Shown here: piece by piece, positions 63,983-64,000 of the stretch | Layout: the number at the start of each line of letters is the position of its first letter | Numbering within the stretch: the stretch's first letter is position 1 | NCBI RefSeq assembly: GCF_030815865.1 | Contig: NZ_JAUSXI010000001.1 | Span: forward strand, 682,001 to 746,000 | Origin: Arthrobacter globiformis | GTDB taxonomy: Bacteria > Actinomycetota > Actinomycetes > Actinomycetales > Micrococcaceae | DNA: 64,000 nt | Reading direction: 5' to 3' | Program-made: the position numbers and the translations under genes | The notes under the pieces: model-generated | The model's database searches: none | What the model was told of the DNA's origin: nothing | Seen by the model: the letters and a program-made list of their open reading frames with translations, nothing else

Positions 63983-64000
63983 ACTGGCTTCACCACTGAC

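Larger units (their letters stand above)
62701..64000 (+). mobile_element. IS30-family insertion sequence, right end outside the window
   Basis: Left terminal repeat at 62701, transposase gene from 62858, and homology to the other copy still continuing at base 64000, so the right repeat is just beyond the window. Confidence 0.85.

Noticed and set aside
1..64000. CRISPR arrays, rRNA genes and phage structural genes
   Set aside because: None were seen: there are no regularly spaced direct repeats, no rRNA-like conserved stretches and no phage proteins.

Overview
The window reads as a high-GC actinobacterial chromosome, most likely Micrococcaceae (Arthrobacter, Pseudarthrobacter or Paenarthrobacter). 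That placement is inferred from gene content and protein style: a mycothiol-type maleylpyruvate isomerase-fold protein, a LuxR-type benzoate regulator next to benABCD, and a PrpD-PrpB-PrpC block behind a GntR regulator. No rRNA or CRISPR array is visible.

Positions 1-20000 look like ordinary backbone. They hold the 3' end of a cation/proton antiporter, a class A penicillin-binding protein, formimidoylglutamase, a purine permease, a CopC-like protein, a small FAD protein, an operon of tandem universal stress protein plus a PEP-synthase/Rph-like phosphotransferase, a DedA protein, a LolA-like lipid-binding protein (frameshifted) coupled to an ABC exporter, an NlpC/P60 hydrolase, a CDF metal exporter, a metallopeptidase, a DMT exporter and a tRNA-Glu/Asp/Phe cluster that ends in a strong terminator. 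Positions 20440-26400, just after the tRNAs, are accessory: a NarL-type two-component pair, a secreted Cys-containing protein, several small unknown proteins and an HPt-like protein without its histidine. PanD, a small partner ORF and the methylcitrate cycle operon (GntR-prpDBC, two TGTATACA operators) follow.

Positions 32500-47600 hold a CoA-dependent carboxylic-acid gene set of unknown substrate. A hotdog thioesterase and an enoyl-CoA hydratase lie on the far side of a decayed IS30 copy. Beyond it are two divergent operons sharing a 269-bp promoter region: leftward, two family III CoA-transferase-like proteins, a nitronate monooxygenase-like flavoprotein and a double-hotdog thioesterase; rightward, an SsuABC-like importer with a frameshifted permease, an AMP-forming acyl-CoA ligase, a third CoA-transferase and an MFS carrier. 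A convergent PaaX-family regulator closes the set.

Positions 48100-61060 carry the benzoate-to-3-oxoadipate-enol-lactone segment: benE, catC, catB and catA leftward; benA, benB, benC, benD and a LuxR-type BenR rightward; then a LysR regulator. BenABC and BenD make catechol, and CatA, CatB and CatC convert it to the enol-lactone. CatD/PcaD and the later 3-oxoadipate steps are not here. BenC has a C-terminal FCD (GntR effector-type) domain. A C-terminal aldehyde dehydrogenase relic, a maleylpyruvate isomerase-like gene and a second IS30 copy running off the window end follow. The two IS30 copies, about 28 kb apart and in opposite orientation, bracket the catabolic genes.
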